DNA of 64,000 nucleotides from Actinocatenispora sp036503555 (GTDB lineage: Bacteria > Actinomycetota > Actinomycetes > Mycobacteriales > Micromonosporaceae). The translations under genes and the position numbers were made by a program. The stretch lies in the NCBI GenBank assembly GCA_036503555.1, contig DASXWQ010000028.1:62001-126000 (forward strand). Direction: 5' to 3'. The notes beneath the pieces are model-generated. The model was given only the letters and a program-made list of their open reading frames with translations, was not told the DNA's origin and ran no database searches. Positions within the stretch are counted from its first letter, which is position 1, and each line of letters starts with the position of its first letter. This document shows, one piece after another, positions 57,249 through 64,000 of this stretch.

Positions 57249-58942
57249 ATGCGGTCGGGGGCGGGGATGCCGAGGAGGTCCAGGCCGGTGGCGAGGGTAC
57301 GGGCGGTGAGGTCGCAGAGGACGAGCCGGGACGTGCGCGTCGGCTCGGGTGCGGCGAGGACGGGGCAGGTCTCGTAGAACGTCGTGTACGCCGAGGCCAG
57401 ACGGAACAGGTACCCGGTCAGGTGGTGCATCCGCGCGGTCTCGGCGACGTCGGCGAGGGTGGCGCCGAACGCGAGCAGGTCGAGTGCGAGCGCCCGCTCG
57501 GCCGGGTCGGCGACGACGAGGGTGTCGACGCCCGGCGCCGCGGTCAGGCCGGCGCGCCGGAAGATGGACAGGATCCGGGTCCGCGCGTACTGCAGGTACG
57601 GCGCGGTGTCGCCGGTGAAGGCGAGCATCCGGTCGTAGTCGAAGACGTAGTCCTTGCCCCGGTCGGCGGACAGGTCGGCGTACTTGACGGCGCCGATGCC
57701 GACGGCCCGGGCCAGCGCCGGATCGTCGGCGTCGACGAGCGCGGCGGCCCGGCGTACCGACTCGGTGAGCAGGGACGCCAGCGTGACGGAGGTACCGGCG
57801 CGGGTGCGGAGCATCCGGCCGTCGGCACCGAGCACGGAGCCGAACCCGACGTGTTCGGCACTCGCCGCCCCGGTGAGCCAGCCGGCCTCGCGCGCGAGCT
57901 GGAACACCATCGCCAGGTGCTGCCGCTGCGGCGCACCGACGACGTAGCACAGCCGGGTCGCGGACAGCTCCGCCAGCCTGTGCCGGATCGTGGCCAGATC
58001 CGTTGCGGCGTAGCCGAAACCGCCGTCACTCTTGCGTACGATCAGGGGCAGCGGTGCGCCGTCGCGGCCGGTGAACCCGGCGGGGAAGGCGCACAGCGCG
58101 CCACCCGATTCCCGCAGCAGGCCGAGCCGGTCCAGCTCGTCGACGACGGCGCCGAGCCGGTCGGCGTACCGGCTCTCGCCGTCTCGGTCGGCCGTGGCCA
58201 GCCGCACCCCGAGCAGCTCGTACACCGACTGGAAGTACGTGTCGGAGCCGGCGACGAGGGCCCGCCACAACCGGAGCGTGGCCGCGTCGCCCGACTGGAG
58301 CAGGACGACCCGCCGCCGGGACCGTTCGCGGAACGCCGGGTCGGCGTCGAACGTCGACCGCGCCGCCTGGTAGAAGCCGGACAGGTCGCCAGCGGACAGC
58401 GCATGGACGGCTTCCGTCTCGCCGACCGTGATCAGGTGCTCGATGAGCATCCCGAACGGGGTGCCCCAGTCGCCGACGTGGTTCTGCTGGATCACCGTGT
58501 GCCCCAGGTGTTCCAGCAGCCTGCCGAGGGCGTCGCCGAGGATGGTCGACCGGAGATGACCGACGTGCATCTCCTTCGCCGCATTGGGTCCGGAGTAGTC
58601 GACGACGACCGTCTGCGGCTCGGCGGTCCGGGGCACGCCCAGCCGTACGTCGCCGGCCACCCCGGCGAGCAGCGCGCCGAGCACGTCGTCGCGTACGGTC
58701 AGGTTGAGGAAGCCCGGGCCGGCGACATCCACAGTGGACAGATCGGCCAGGTCCGCGACGGCGACCACCTCAGCGGCGACCTCGCGCGGCGCGCGGCCCA
58801 GCCGCCGCGCCACCGACAGCGCACCGTCGGCCTGGAAGTCGGCCCGCCGGGATCGGCGCAGGGCGGGATCCGTCGGCGCGCCCGCGACCGACGCGAACGC
58901 GGCGGCCAACCGTTCGTGCAGCAGGTCCTCGATCCCGGTCAT
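57245..58942 (-). CDS. argS: Arginyl-tRNA synthetase
   Basis: 565 residues, class I synthetase. The N-terminal Add-1 domain (about 100 residues) is followed by the HIGH-type motif in GPNAAKEMHVGHLRSTILGD, the Rossmann core and, in place of KMSKS, the ArgS form GRMLRTRAGTSV. The C-terminal helical domain with YARTRILSIFRRAG and a final RM is the anticodon-binding part. It charges tRNA-Arg. The ATG is eight bases from a TAGGGT box. Confidence 0.95.
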   Translation of the reverse strand: MTGIEDLLHERLAAAFASVAGAPTDPALRRSRRADFQADGALSVARRLGRAPREVAAEVVAVADLADLSTVDVAGPGFLNLTVRDDVLGALLAGVAGDVRLGVPRTAEPQTVVVDYSGPNAAKEMHVGHLRSTILGDALGRLLEHLGHTVIQQNHVGDWGTPFGMLIEHLITVGETEAVHALSAGDLSGFYQAARSTFDADPAFRERSRRRVVLLQSGDAATLRLWRALVAGSDTYFQSVYELLGVRLATADRDGESRYADRLGAVVDELDRLGLLRESGGALCAFPAGFTGRDGAPLPLIVRKSDGGFGYAATDLATIRHRLAELSATRLCYVVGAPQRQHLAMVFQLAREAGWLTGAASAEHVGFGSVLGADGRMLRTRAGTSVTLASLLTESVRRAAALVDADDPALARAVGIGAVKYADLSADRGKDYVFDYDRMLAFTGDTAPYLQYARTRILSIFRRAGLTAAPGVDTLVVADPAERALALDLLAFGATLADVAETARMHHLTGYLFRLASAYTTFYETCPVLAAPEPTRTSRLVLCDLTARTLATGLDLLGIPAPDRM

Positions 58943-58950
58943 GCCGCAGC

Positions 58951-58956
58951 ACCCTA
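58951..58956 (-). promoter_or_regulatory. -10 element of near-leaderless argS transcript
   Basis: TAGGGT on the minus strand lies eight bases before the ATG at 58942. Confidence 0.45.
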
Positions 58957-59029
58957 CGGCCCGCGCCAATCGGTCGCACCGCATTTCCTTGCGTACCAAC
59001 GGGTGGCGGACGGCTGCGACCATCGTTCT

Positions 59030-59830
59030 GTGCGGATGCTGCGGCGGGTGCGGTTCGGGCTGTTCGTTCTCGGGATGATCGGCGGCGCGGTGCTGACGCT
59101 GCTGTGTCTGGTGGGTCGGCTGCGCGGGTGGGACACGCTCGGCCTCGGCCGGGCGCTGGGGATCCTGACCGGTGCGCTGTTGCTGCTGGTGTGGCCCAGC
59201 ACCCGGGCCCCGGTCAGACCCGCGCCGCACGGCGCGGTCGTCGCGCTGGGCCGCGCGGTGATCGGCCTGGGCTGGCTGGCGCGCGCCGTGCTCGCCGGCT
59301 TCCTCGTGTACCGGGTCGCCGGCCGGGTGGACCAGGCGACGTTCCAGCCGGTACTCGCGGGGGCGGCCGCGCTGGTCTGGTTGCTCGACCTGACGTACCG
59401 CGCGGGGCTGGTGATGGCGGGCTTTCCGCGCGGCCGGCGCGGCTCGCGGCTGGCCGCGGTACTTCGTTCGCTGGCGACGCTCGCCGTCGACATCCTCATC
59501 GCCGGCTTCGCCAACCCGCTGAGCGCCGTCGCGGCGCTGGTGACGCTGTGGTTCCCGGAGCGGGCGTACCACCTGGTCATGGGTTGGACCGGTACCGGCT
59601 GGGTGGCCCTGCCGGTGGCGATCCTGGTAGCCGGCGTGTGGTGGCTGCTGCTCGCGCTGGTGGGGTTCGTGCTGCGCCGGGTGTTCACCCGGTTGCTCGG
59701 TGACGGGAACGCCGTCGGCGAATGGATCGACGACAGCCTGCCCTGCACCCTTTCCACCGACGGCGGCGCGCCCGACGTACCGCCGATGCCCGAGCCGCCC
59801 ACGCCGACCGGATACCTCGGGTACCACTGA
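59030..59830 (+). CDS. Multi-pass membrane protein of unknown function
   Basis: 266 residues from a GTG at 59030 (GACCAT six bases upstream); an ATG at 59036 is a close alternative. Six hydrophobic segments are visible, starting with FGLFVLGMIGGAVLTLLCLVG and ending with LPVAILVAGVWWLLLALVGFVL, and the protein ends with an acidic, Pro-rich tail (DVPPMPEPPTPTGYLGYH). No family motif is seen. It is divergent from argS. Confidence 0.7.
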   Translation: MRMLRRVRFGLFVLGMIGGAVLTLLCLVGRLRGWDTLGLGRALGILTGALLLLVWPSTRAPVRPAPHGAVVALGRAVIGLGWLARAVLAGFLVYRVAGRVDQATFQPVLAGAAALVWLLDLTYRAGLVMAGFPRGRRGSRLAAVLRSLATLAVDILIAGFANPLSAVAALVTLWFPERAYHLVMGWTGTGWVALPVAILVAGVWWLLLALVGFVLRRVFTRLLGDGNAVGEWIDDSLPCTLSTDGGAPDVPPMPEPPTPTGYLGYH

Positions 59831-59978
59831 GGGTCCGGTCGGCCGCGGCGTTCGGGTCGGGTCGGGTCGGTGCTGAGGCTGGCTCAGGTTCGGTGGCGCG
59901 GCGCTTGGGTCGAGGCCGCGCTCAGGCCGGGTGTAGAGCGTGCTCCTGGCAGGCGCGCCGCCTTCTGAGCGCGGGCGC

Positions 59979-60551
59979 TCAGGTTTGTGCCGGCCATGCG
60001 GGGTCGCGGCCGCTGAGTCCGACGACCCGGTCCACCAGCGGTGCGTCGTCGGGTACGGCGACCGGCGGGCCGAACATGCCACCGGACTCCGCCGCCGGCA
60101 GCATCAGCTCGTAGGACCCGCGGAGCGACTCCTCGGTCGGCCGGTACGGCTGGCCGGTGGCTCGGGCGAGGTCCCAGCCATGGACGGTCAGCTCGTTGAG
60201 CGCGACCTGGCCGGCGACGGCCCCAGGCAGGTCGATGCCGCCGGCCTGGGTCATGCCCTGCCATGCGGCCGGGTCGCGCCACGCCTTCGCCACATCGGTG
60301 AGGCGCGCCGGCAGGATGATGCGCCACTCGTCGGGCAGGTCGGTGGTGATCGTGCCGGGCGGAGTACCGGTGGTCGGGCCGAGGTCCTTCCGCGCCGCGT
60401 CGCGGAACGCCACGCTCAGGCCGATCAGGTGGAACAGCAGGTCGCGTACCGCGTAATCGGGGCACGGGGTGCGGGCGTCGAGGTCGTTGTTGGTCACACC
60501 GGGCAGCAGGGCCGCGATCGTGTCGGCGGCGGAAGTCAGGTCGTACGGCAT
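59979..60551 (-). CDS. TIGR03086/mycothiol-dependent maleylpyruvate isomerase-like protein
   Basis: 190 residues from an ATG with GGGAG before it. It has the DinB-like four-helix fold: NDLDARTPCPDYAVRDLLFHLIGL gives the first metal His, and VALNELTVHGWDLARATGQPY the second His and Asp. The family includes mycothiol-dependent isomerases and other thiol-linked enzymes; the substrate here is unknown. It supports an organism that makes mycothiol. Confidence 0.85.
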   Translation of the reverse strand: MPYDLTSAADTIAALLPGVTNNDLDARTPCPDYAVRDLLFHLIGLSVAFRDAARKDLGPTTGTPPGTITTDLPDEWRIILPARLTDVAKAWRDPAAWQGMTQAGGIDLPGAVAGQVALNELTVHGWDLARATGQPYRPTEESLRGSYELMLPAAESGGMFGPPVAVPDDAPLVDRVVGLSGRDPAWPAQT

Positions 60552-60887
60552 GGTTTCTCCCACGGCGCCCACGGTACGCACTCCCCGCACCCACGTGCGA
60601 TCTGCGGCCCCTGCCCGAACCCCCGACCGTGGGACGGCACGATCCGATCGGTTGACCCGGGCCGGTCGCCGGGCTGCGGATACTGAACGTACGGCCCCGG
60701 TAGCGGGCCGACGACGTTGAGATCGCCTGGAGTCCTTGCGGCTGACGCGTACGGATCGCGGGCGGCGTGGGGCAGGCGGACGGCCCCGGTGGAGCACCGG
60801 GGCCGTTTCCACGCCTCGATGCGGCAGTCGCTACGTCGACCGGTATGTCCCGGTGTGCGTCTCATCCTTCCTTCCTTGCACGGCCGG
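60552..60887. other. Intergenic region between convergently spaced minus-strand genes
   Basis: 336 bases without a convincing gene. It holds a strong hairpin (60780-60806). A minus-strand frame stays open through it but lacks a start with a ribosome binding site. Confidence 0.5.
60780..60806 (+). terminator. Strong hairpin with short T run
   Basis: ACGGCCCCGGT and ACCGGGGCCGT form a perfect 11-bp stem around GGAGC, ending in TTT on the plus strand. No plus-strand gene feeds it, so it may instead end the DmpA-type gene on the minus strand. Confidence 0.55.
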
Positions 60888-61952
60888 TCAGGCCGTCGGA
60901 TGTGCCGTGTGGATCAGGTCGAGCACGCGGTCGATGGGTAGCGCTTCGATGTGGCGGTCCCGTACGCCGGAGATCGGGGTGCCGGCGAAGAGCGAGTTGA
61001 GCACCGCCTCGTCCACCGCCTCGGCCACGGCGGTGAACAGCGCGTCGAGTGCCGGACCGTCCTCGGCCAGCACCGACACCTGCCGTACGGCCGACGTCGG
61101 ATAGTGCGGCACCCGGTCGGCCGTGCTGAAGGCGATGGCGTATTCGCCGCTGCCGTGCTGCATGACGCTGCCGGTGCGGGCCAGCCCGACTCCGGCACGC
61201 CGGGCCAGCCGGCCGAGCTGTCGGGCGTCGAGCGGCGCATCGGTCGCCAGGACGACGATGCACGAGCCCGCGCCACGCTCTGCCGGTTGGTTGACCGGCC
61301 GTACGGTCGATCCGACCGGAACGCCGTCGACGCGCAGGTCCGCCGCCCGGCCGAAGTTGGTCAACAGCAGCGCTCCCACGGTGTGTCCGTGGACGTGCCG
61401 GGACGCGGTGCCGATCCCGCCGCGCCAGCCGTAACAGACCATGCCGGTGCCGGCGCCCACCGGCCCCTCCGCGACCGGGCCCGACGCCGCGGCGGACAGC
61501 GCCGCGAGCACGTGGTCGGGTGTCACGGTCCGGGCGCGGATGTCGTTCAGCAGGCTGTCGTTGCACTCGAACACGACGGGGTTCACCGTGCTCGTGCGCA
61601 CTCCGATGTCGTCGTGCGCGGCGAGTGTGTGCCGCACCAACCCCTCGTAGGCCGAGGCGACGGCGAGCGAGTTCGTCAGCGCGATCGGCGTTTCCAGCGT
61701 GCCCAGCTCTCCGAGCTGGGTGACGCCGGTGGCCTTGCCGAACGCGTTGAGCACGGCGATCGCGGCCGGGAACTTGTGATGGAACACCGAGCCGGGGCCG
61801 GGCACCACCACGGTCACACCGGTGCGTACGGTGTCGCCGCGCAGCAGTGTCTCGTGGCCGACGAGCACTCCGGCCACGTCGGTGATGGCGTTGTCCGGCC
61901 CGGTGGGCAGCTCGCCGACCGGCACACCGTGCTCACGCGCGCGTCCGCTCAT
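60888..61952 (-). CDS. P1-family peptidase, DmpA/BapA-type aminopeptidase
   Basis: 354 residues. It is an N-terminal nucleophile hydrolase that self-cleaves between Gly229 and Ser230 in RGAGSCIVVLATDAPLD, freeing the catalytic Ser. Other family segments are GPDNAITDVAGVLVGHETL, ALTNSLAVASAYEGLV and GAGTGMVCYGWRGGIGTASR. Such enzymes release N-terminal D- or L-amino acids or beta-amino acids; specificity is unknown here. The ATG has only a weak ribosome binding site. Confidence 0.9.
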   Translation of the reverse strand: MSGRAREHGVPVGELPTGPDNAITDVAGVLVGHETLLRGDTVRTGVTVVVPGPGSVFHHKFPAAIAVLNAFGKATGVTQLGELGTLETPIALTNSLAVASAYEGLVRHTLAAHDDIGVRTSTVNPVVFECNDSLLNDIRARTVTPDHVLAALSAAASGPVAEGPVGAGTGMVCYGWRGGIGTASRHVHGHTVGALLLTNFGRAADLRVDGVPVGSTVRPVNQPAERGAGSCIVVLATDAPLDARQLGRLARRAGVGLARTGSVMQHGSGEYAIAFSTADRVPHYPTSAVRQVSVLAEDGPALDALFTAVAEAVDEAVLNSLFAGTPISGVRDRHIEALPIDRVLDLIHTAHPTA

Positions 61953-62059
61953 GCCGCCCAGGCTTTCATGCGGCCCGGACTCTCCGACGGCGCTGCCTTC
62001 CCTCGGACACGGCCCGGTCCTCTCCTGGTGGGTCGCTGCCCCGGGCGTTTCCGGCGCGG

Positions 62060-63208
62060 TCATGGCTGGAACACGACCTCGGGGTACGTCGGCGACGGCC
62101 CGGCGAGCAGCGGATCGGGTGCTCCGCGCAGGTGCTCGCGCAGGAACGCCGAGACGTATGCCCGGGTGATCCGCACGGACCGGGCGCCGGGTACGGAGGA
62201 AACGGGTGGGATGCCGAGCTGGTCGGCGAGCAGCGGGTAGTCGGTAAACGTGAAGTGTGCGGAGCCGGTGACGGTCAGCCAGCGGCGCCAGCCCGTCAGC
62301 CGGGACCACTCGGTGTCCCACTTCCGGTCGGCTCCCGGGACGTGGTTCTCGGCGGCGCCCACCATCAGGAACGGCCGTGACAGCCCCGACGCCGGCAGCG
62401 GGATCTGCGGCGTGCCGTCCAGGTTGACACCCGCGTCGACGCGCCGGTCGGCCACCATGGTCGCGGACGCCGCGGCGCCGCCGATCGAGTGCCCGGCCGT
62501 CGCGATCCGGGTCGGGTCGATGCGGTCCGCGTATCGCCAGGCGGGGTGCCGGCCGGTGAGCCGGTCCAGCACGAAACGCAGGTCGGCCACACGGCCCCGG
62601 GCGATCTTCGCCCCGTCCGTCGTGCTGCACGCGACGCAGTCGGTGACGTGCCCGTCCGGGAACGTCGTCGCCACCGACTCGTACGTGTGGTCGACCGCGG
62701 CCACCACGTATCCCTGGCTGGCGAGGTCCTCGGCCAGCGCGGTCAGCGAACTGGCCGGCAACGAGAAACCGGGCGACAGCACCACCAGCGGGCGCCGGCC
62801 GGGCAGCGGTGATGCGCCGACCGTCCCGTACGTCCGGGTGTGGCTGAGCGCGTCCGGCGGTACGCCCGTCACATGCTGGGCGGCGAGGAACGCGGCGGAC
62901 TCGGTGGGTGTGACGTAGCGCGCGGGCGGGCCGGATCGGGGCGGCCCGGCGGTCGCCGGATAGCGCATCGTGACCATGAGCTGGCGCGGCCCGGACGACG
63001 GCACCCAGGGATCGGTGCGGTGCGGGTCGACCAGGTGCAGGGTCTCGACGCCGACCCGGCGTGGGCCGGTCGGGGCGGGCAGCGCGAGCCTCGTGTCGGT
63101 GGTGAGGGCCGAGCGGGCGGTCGCGGCGGTGGCGGGGCCGACCGTCACCGCCAGCCCGACGAGCAGGGCACCGACGGTACGTCGGAGACGGGTCCGATGT
63201 GTGGTCAT
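62060..63208 (-). CDS. Secreted alpha/beta hydrolase, platelet-activating-factor-acetylhydrolase-like
   Basis: 382 residues. A basic start and hydrophobic stretch (VGALLVGLAVTVGPATAATA) form a signal peptide. The nucleophile elbow is GHSIGG, the oxyanion region is VVLSPGFSLPAS, and a late GSAHFTFTDYP carries the catalytic His. The layout (RPLVVLSPGF, VDHTYESVATTFPDG, RVADLRFVLDRL) is that of PAF-acetylhydrolase-like or dienelactone-hydrolase-like lipases. It is likely secreted; the substrate is unknown. Confidence 0.85.
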   Translation of the reverse strand: MTTHRTRLRRTVGALLVGLAVTVGPATAATARSALTTDTRLALPAPTGPRRVGVETLHLVDPHRTDPWVPSSGPRQLMVTMRYPATAGPPRSGPPARYVTPTESAAFLAAQHVTGVPPDALSHTRTYGTVGASPLPGRRPLVVLSPGFSLPASSLTALAEDLASQGYVVAAVDHTYESVATTFPDGHVTDCVACSTTDGAKIARGRVADLRFVLDRLTGRHPAWRYADRIDPTRIATAGHSIGGAAASATMVADRRVDAGVNLDGTPQIPLPASGLSRPFLMVGAAENHVPGADRKWDTEWSRLTGWRRWLTVTGSAHFTFTDYPLLADQLGIPPVSSVPGARSVRITRAYVSAFLREHLRGAPDPLLAGPSPTYPEVVFQP

Positions 63209-63326
63209 GCGGCCAGGCTGGCCCACGGAGGGCCGACTGCGCGTCGGCCGATGGTGACAGCGGCTTCCTCCTTTCGTCGCATGCGCGGCTCGACTCTCGT
63301 CGTACGAGACTTCGCGGCGACCGCCC

Positions 63327-63332
63327 TACGCT
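63327..63332 (+). promoter_or_regulatory. -10 element of leaderless sensor-kinase transcript
   Basis: TACGCT lies six bases before the ATG at 63339. Confidence 0.5.
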
Positions 63333-63338
63333 GGGGCG

Positions 63339-64000
63339 ATGGAGTACGTGGCGCGCTCGGCGACGGGCGGCAGGCTGTTCGCCGGGCTCACCGGGCTCTC
63401 CGTCCGGTGCGCACCGGTGCTGGTCGGGCTGGTGGTGTTCGGCTTCTCGCTCGCCGGTGTCGACGGTTTCCTCGGCGTGCCGGGGATCTGGCACCGGCCC
63501 GCCGTGGTGGCGGCCTGCGCGCTCTGCGGCGTGGTCGCGGGGCTGGCGCGGGTCCGGCTGTGGCCGCTGTTCGTGGCGGCGCCGTTCGCGATGGTGGGGC
63601 TGATGCTGTGGCCGGCGGCGGTCGTGGCCGCATTCCATGCTGGCAGCCGGCTTCGAGGGCGCCCGCTGCTCCTCTTCGTGCTCGCGGCGCTCGGCACGTT
63701 CGCGGTGTCCGTCGTGGTGAACGTACAGGCCGGCGGATACCGGGAGTTCTGGGCCGGGCCGGCCAACGCTGTCGTGCAGCTCGTCGTCTTTCTCGGCCTG
63801 CCGCTGGTGCTCGGGCTGTGGCTCGCCGCGCGCCGGCAACTGCTCGCCGAGCTGCGTGAGCGGGCTGACCGGCTGGAGCGCGAGCAGACGGCGCACACCG
63901 AGGCAGCCCGCTCCGGCGAACGGGCCCGCATCGCCCGCGAGATGCACGACGTGTTGGCGCACCGCGTCTCGCTGATGGTGCTGCATGCGGGCGCGATCGA
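63339..64000 (+). CDS. Sensor histidine kinase, NarL/DesK type, cut by window end
   Basis: The frame is open from the ATG at 63339 to the last base (220 complete codons). Five to six TM helices occupy the first 160 residues, then a coiled coil rich in Glu and Arg, then the HisKA_3 box ERARIAREMHDVLAHRVSLMVL with its phospho-accepting His. The ATPase domain lies beyond the window. It is a different kinase from the one at 15035 but has the same layout. Confidence 0.88.
   Translation, partial: MEYVARSATGGRLFAGLTGLSVRCAPVLVGLVVFGFSLAGVDGFLGVPGIWHRPAVVAACALCGVVAGLARVRLWPLFVAAPFAMVGLMLWPAAVVAAFHAGSRLRGRPLLLFVLAALGTFAVSVVVNVQAGGYREFWAGPANAVVQLVVFLGLPLVLGLWLAARRQLLAELRERADRLEREQTAHTEAARSGERARIAREMHDVLAHRVSLMVLHAGAI

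Noticed and set aside
60536..60865. Minus-strand frame in the gap before the DmpA-type gene
   Set aside because: It contains a protein-like stretch (GPLPGPYVQYPQPGDRP) but has no ribosome binding site, overlaps the isomerase-like gene and spans a strong hairpin.
1..64000. CRISPR array or rRNA genes
   Set aside because: No regularly spaced 24-40-base repeats and no rRNA-like sequence were seen; the only long perfect direct repeat noted is the 46-bp att pair.

Overview
The window reads as a chromosomal segment of a very GC-rich actinomycete. The evidence is near-exclusive G or C at third codon positions, frequent GTG starts, many TANNNT promoters placed 6-8 bases before a start codon, mycothiol-type and DUF3117/DUF2017 families, a DivIVA-type protein, hopanoid genes, and gene order shared with mycobacteria. 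Heavy use of the word GTAC and the mix of genes suggest a Micromonosporaceae-like organism, but the family cannot be fixed from sequence alone.

Layout. 0-20.3 kb is housekeeping: a GNAT acetyltransferase, fdxA-dapC, divergent dapD/dapE, two LOG-family proteins, a FolP2-like protein, a DivIVA-domain protein, tag, an enoyl-CoA hydratase with a PaaX-type regulator, a DUF3117 protein, a leucyl aminopeptidase, a membrane protein with a two-component system, an AlkA-like glycosylase, an FAD monooxygenase and a GlgM-type glycosyltransferase. From memory this follows the mycobacterial Rv1201c-Rv1212c neighbourhood, with insertions and without gpgS. 21.5-30.5 kb holds two complete tandem copies of an LpqY-SugA-SugB-SugC-type sugar importer. 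30.9-40.6 kb is one minus-strand run, dxs-hpnC-hpnD-hpnE-polyprenyl synthase-shc-hpnG-hpnH. It makes isoprenoid precursors, joins them to squalene, cyclises squalene to hopene and adds the adenosyl side chain. 40.8-48.2 kb matches the mycobacterial clpS-DUF2017-mec-cysO-cysM-murI-Rv1339-rph-rdgB block. 48.2-53.9 kb has an odd tRNA with a UAG anticodon, a zincin-like protein, a PDZ/Lon-type protease and a UPF0182 membrane protein.

At 54.0 kb an initiator tRNA carries a very small integrated element of about 2.8 kb. It is bounded by a perfect 46-bp direct repeat and holds a tyrosine integrase, a VOC-fold cargo gene and a non-coding stretch rich in short repeats and CTAG palindromes. The rest (57-64 kb) has argS with a coupled small ORF, a membrane protein, a mycothiol-dependent isomerase-like protein, a DmpA-type peptidase, a secreted alpha/beta hydrolase and a sensor kinase cut by the window end.

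The most unusual signals are the repeat-rich mini-element, the class I tRNA with a leucine-type anticodon loop, the tandem importer duplication, a recurrent TCCNNTGTGGA word concentrated in the hopanoid operon, a 39-bp inverted repeat at the PaaX-type promoter, a pair of DnaA boxes, and a sulfur-carrier protein with two residues beyond its Gly-Gly.
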